A DNA stretch of 5,268 nt from NCBI GenBank assembly GCA_002306375.1, contig DBRU01000051.1:1-5268 (forward strand). Direction: 5' to 3'. Shown here in pieces: positions 4,146 through 5,268 of the stretch (within the stretch, counting starts at the first letter, position 1; the number at the start of each line of letters is the position of its first letter). Below the pieces are notes generated by a model. That model did no database searches. It was not told the DNA's origin and saw nothing but the letters and a program-made list of their open reading frames with translations. The translations under genes and the position numbers were made by a program. This DNA comes from Faecalibacterium sp. UBA1360 (GTDB lineage Bacteria; Bacillota; Clostridia; Oscillospirales; Ruminococcaceae).

Positions 4146-5268
4146 TTGGAAAATTTACCCGCACAGATCCTTTTGCAGGTGGTGTTCATTCTGCTCAACG
4201 CCTTCTTCGCCGGGTCGGAGATCGCGTTTTTGTCCCTGTCCCCCGTCAAGCTGTCCAAACAGGCGGACGACGGCGACAAGACCGCCGCCGCTTTGCTGAA
4301 AGTGGTGGAAAACCCCAACACCTTTTTGTCCGGCATCCAGGTGGCCATCACGCTGTCGGGCTTTCTGTCCGCCGCCTTCGGTACCGAGAACTTCTCTGGC
4401 TATCTGGACGACTTCCTGCTGGGTACCCTGCGCCTGCCCCTGCCGGCGGGCGTCGTGGCGGTCATTTCCACCGTGGTCATCACGCTGATCATCTCCTTCT
4501 TCTCCATCGCCTTCGGCGAGATGGTGCCCAAGCGCATCGCCATGCAGAAGCCCATGCTCTTCGCCGTGCCCGCTTTGCGGGTGCTGCGGGCGGTCAGCGT
4601 GATCTTTGCCCCCATGTTCGCTCTGCTGAACCTGTGCACCAACGGCACGCTGAAGCTGCTGGGCATGAAACTTGAGGCCGACGACGGCGTGGCCAGCGAG
4701 GAAGAGCTGCGCCTGATGGTGGAGTCCAGCGGCGAGCAGGGCACCATCGACGAGGACGAACAGGAATGGATCGAGAACGTGTTCGACTTCGGCGACATGA
4801 CGGCCAGCAACGCCATGACCCCCGAACCCGAGGTCACCGCCTTTGCCCTGACCGATTCCGCCGAGGAGATCATGCGGACCATCCGCCGCACGGGCCTGAG
4901 CCGCTACCCCGTGTATGAGGACGACATCAACGACATCTGCGGCATCCTGAATGCCCGGGATTTCCTGCTGAACTTGCAGGAGGAAGAACCCCTGCCCATG
5001 AAGGACCTGCTGCGTCCGGCCTATTTTGTGCCCGAGACCGTGCACGCCGACCAGCTGTTCAAGGACATGCAGGCCCAGAAGCAGCACCTGGCCGTGGTGG
5101 TGGACGAGTACGGCGGAACCGCCGGCATCGTGACCATCGAGGACCTGCTGGAAGAGATCGTGGGCGACATTTTTGACGAGTTCGACCCCGCCGAGCCCCA
5201 GGACCTGACCCAGGTGGGCGAAGGCGTATGGCGGGTGGCCGGCTGGATGCGGGTGGAAGAGTTTGCCG
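4146..5268 (+). CDS. CNNM/CorC-HlyC family membrane protein with CBS pair (3' end cut off)
   Basis: 374 codons are visible; the frame runs off the right edge. The N-terminal CNNM (DUF21) domain has about four membrane segments (about 5-30, 57-77, 99-123, 138-163). It contains FFAGSEIAFLSLS at 20-32 and GEMVPK at 124-129, both family hallmarks. A CBS pair follows from about 219, with SRYPV at 252-256 and DEYGGTAG at 320-327 running into IEDLLEEIVGDIFDEFD at 331-347. The CorC/HlyC C-terminal domain begins at about 354 and is cut. Relatives include the Mg2+/Co2+-linked CorC and the Mg2+ exporter MpfA of Staphylococcus; the older name hemolysin is misleading. The direction of transport here is inferred. 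The start is a TTG with AAGGAG (4130-4135) 10 bases upstream. An in-frame TGA at 4119-4121 excludes a longer N-terminus, and no ATG precedes the first membrane segment. The gene follows the terminated leader RNA. Confidence 0.93.
   Translation, partial: MENLPAQILLQVVFILLNAFFAGSEIAFLSLSPVKLSKQADDGDKTAAALLKVVENPNTFLSGIQVAITLSGFLSAAFGTENFSGYLDDFLLGTLRLPLPAGVVAVISTVVITLIISFFSIAFGEMVPKRIAMQKPMLFAVPALRVLRAVSVIFAPMFALLNLCTNGTLKLLGMKLEADDGVASEEELRLMVESSGEQGTIDEDEQEWIENVFDFGDMTASNAMTPEPEVTAFALTDSAEEIMRTIRRTGLSRYPVYEDDINDICGILNARDFLLNLQEEEPLPMKDLLRPAYFVPETVHADQLFKDMQAQKQHLAVVVDEYGGTAGIVTIEDLLEEIVGDIFDEFDPAEPQDLTQVGEGVWRVAGWMRVEEFA

Noticed and set aside
4049..4675. A plus-strand open frame starting inside the terminator and overlapping the CorC-type gene
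   Set aside because: It is out of frame with the CNNM motifs, starts at a GTG within the hairpin, and gives an Arg-rich product.
4155..5087. A 310-codon open frame on the minus strand
   Set aside because: It is antisense to the CNNM/CBS protein. The product is a low-complexity His/Gln/Gly sequence, and the plus strand has unmistakable family motifs.

Overview
The window is very GC-rich, has almost no spacer between genes, and uses strong AAGGAG-type ribosome binding sites with consensus -35/-10 promoters. Together with the protein families present, this suggests a chromosomal region from a high-GC Firmicute, most likely a gut-type clostridium of the Oscillospiraceae/Ruminococcaceae kind. The taxonomic guess is an inference from composition and gene style, not from a marker gene.

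The layout is two divergent transcription units sharing one 412-base control region (3734-4145). Leftward (minus strand) runs a three-gene unit. It starts with a LegB-type NAD-dependent sugar-nucleotide 4,6-dehydratase (2750-3733), continues with a DUF2142 multi-pass membrane protein (1045-2712), and ends with a second large multi-pass membrane protein that looks GT-C-like (1-983, cut by the left edge). The spacers are 37 and 61 bases, each with its own ribosome binding site. A good promoter (TTGAAA-17-TATACT) lies about 70 bases before the first gene. The three genes read as part of a cell-surface glycan locus: the dehydratase would supply a modified nucleotide sugar, possibly toward a legionaminic-acid-like nonulosonate, and the membrane proteins would handle lipid-linked sugars at the membrane. 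The rest of such a locus, if present, lies beyond the left edge.

Rightward (plus strand) is a CNNM/CorC-HlyC-type membrane protein with a CBS pair (4146-5268, cut by the right edge), a family tied to Mg2+/Co2+ transport. Its only visible promoter (TTGACA-17-TATAGT) lies about 225 bases upstream. Between promoter and gene are a 7-bp inverted repeat, a possible 17-codon leader ORF rich in CGA/ATA codons, and a textbook intrinsic terminator. The gene therefore appears to be reached only by readthrough, the arrangement of an attenuator or riboswitch, or else of a terminated small RNA.

Between the two divergent promoters sits a perfect tandem 11-bp direct repeat, a candidate binding site for a regulator controlling one or both units. 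The control region is the most interesting part of the window. Neither edge-truncated gene is closed by a stop inside the window, so both were identified by direct translation.
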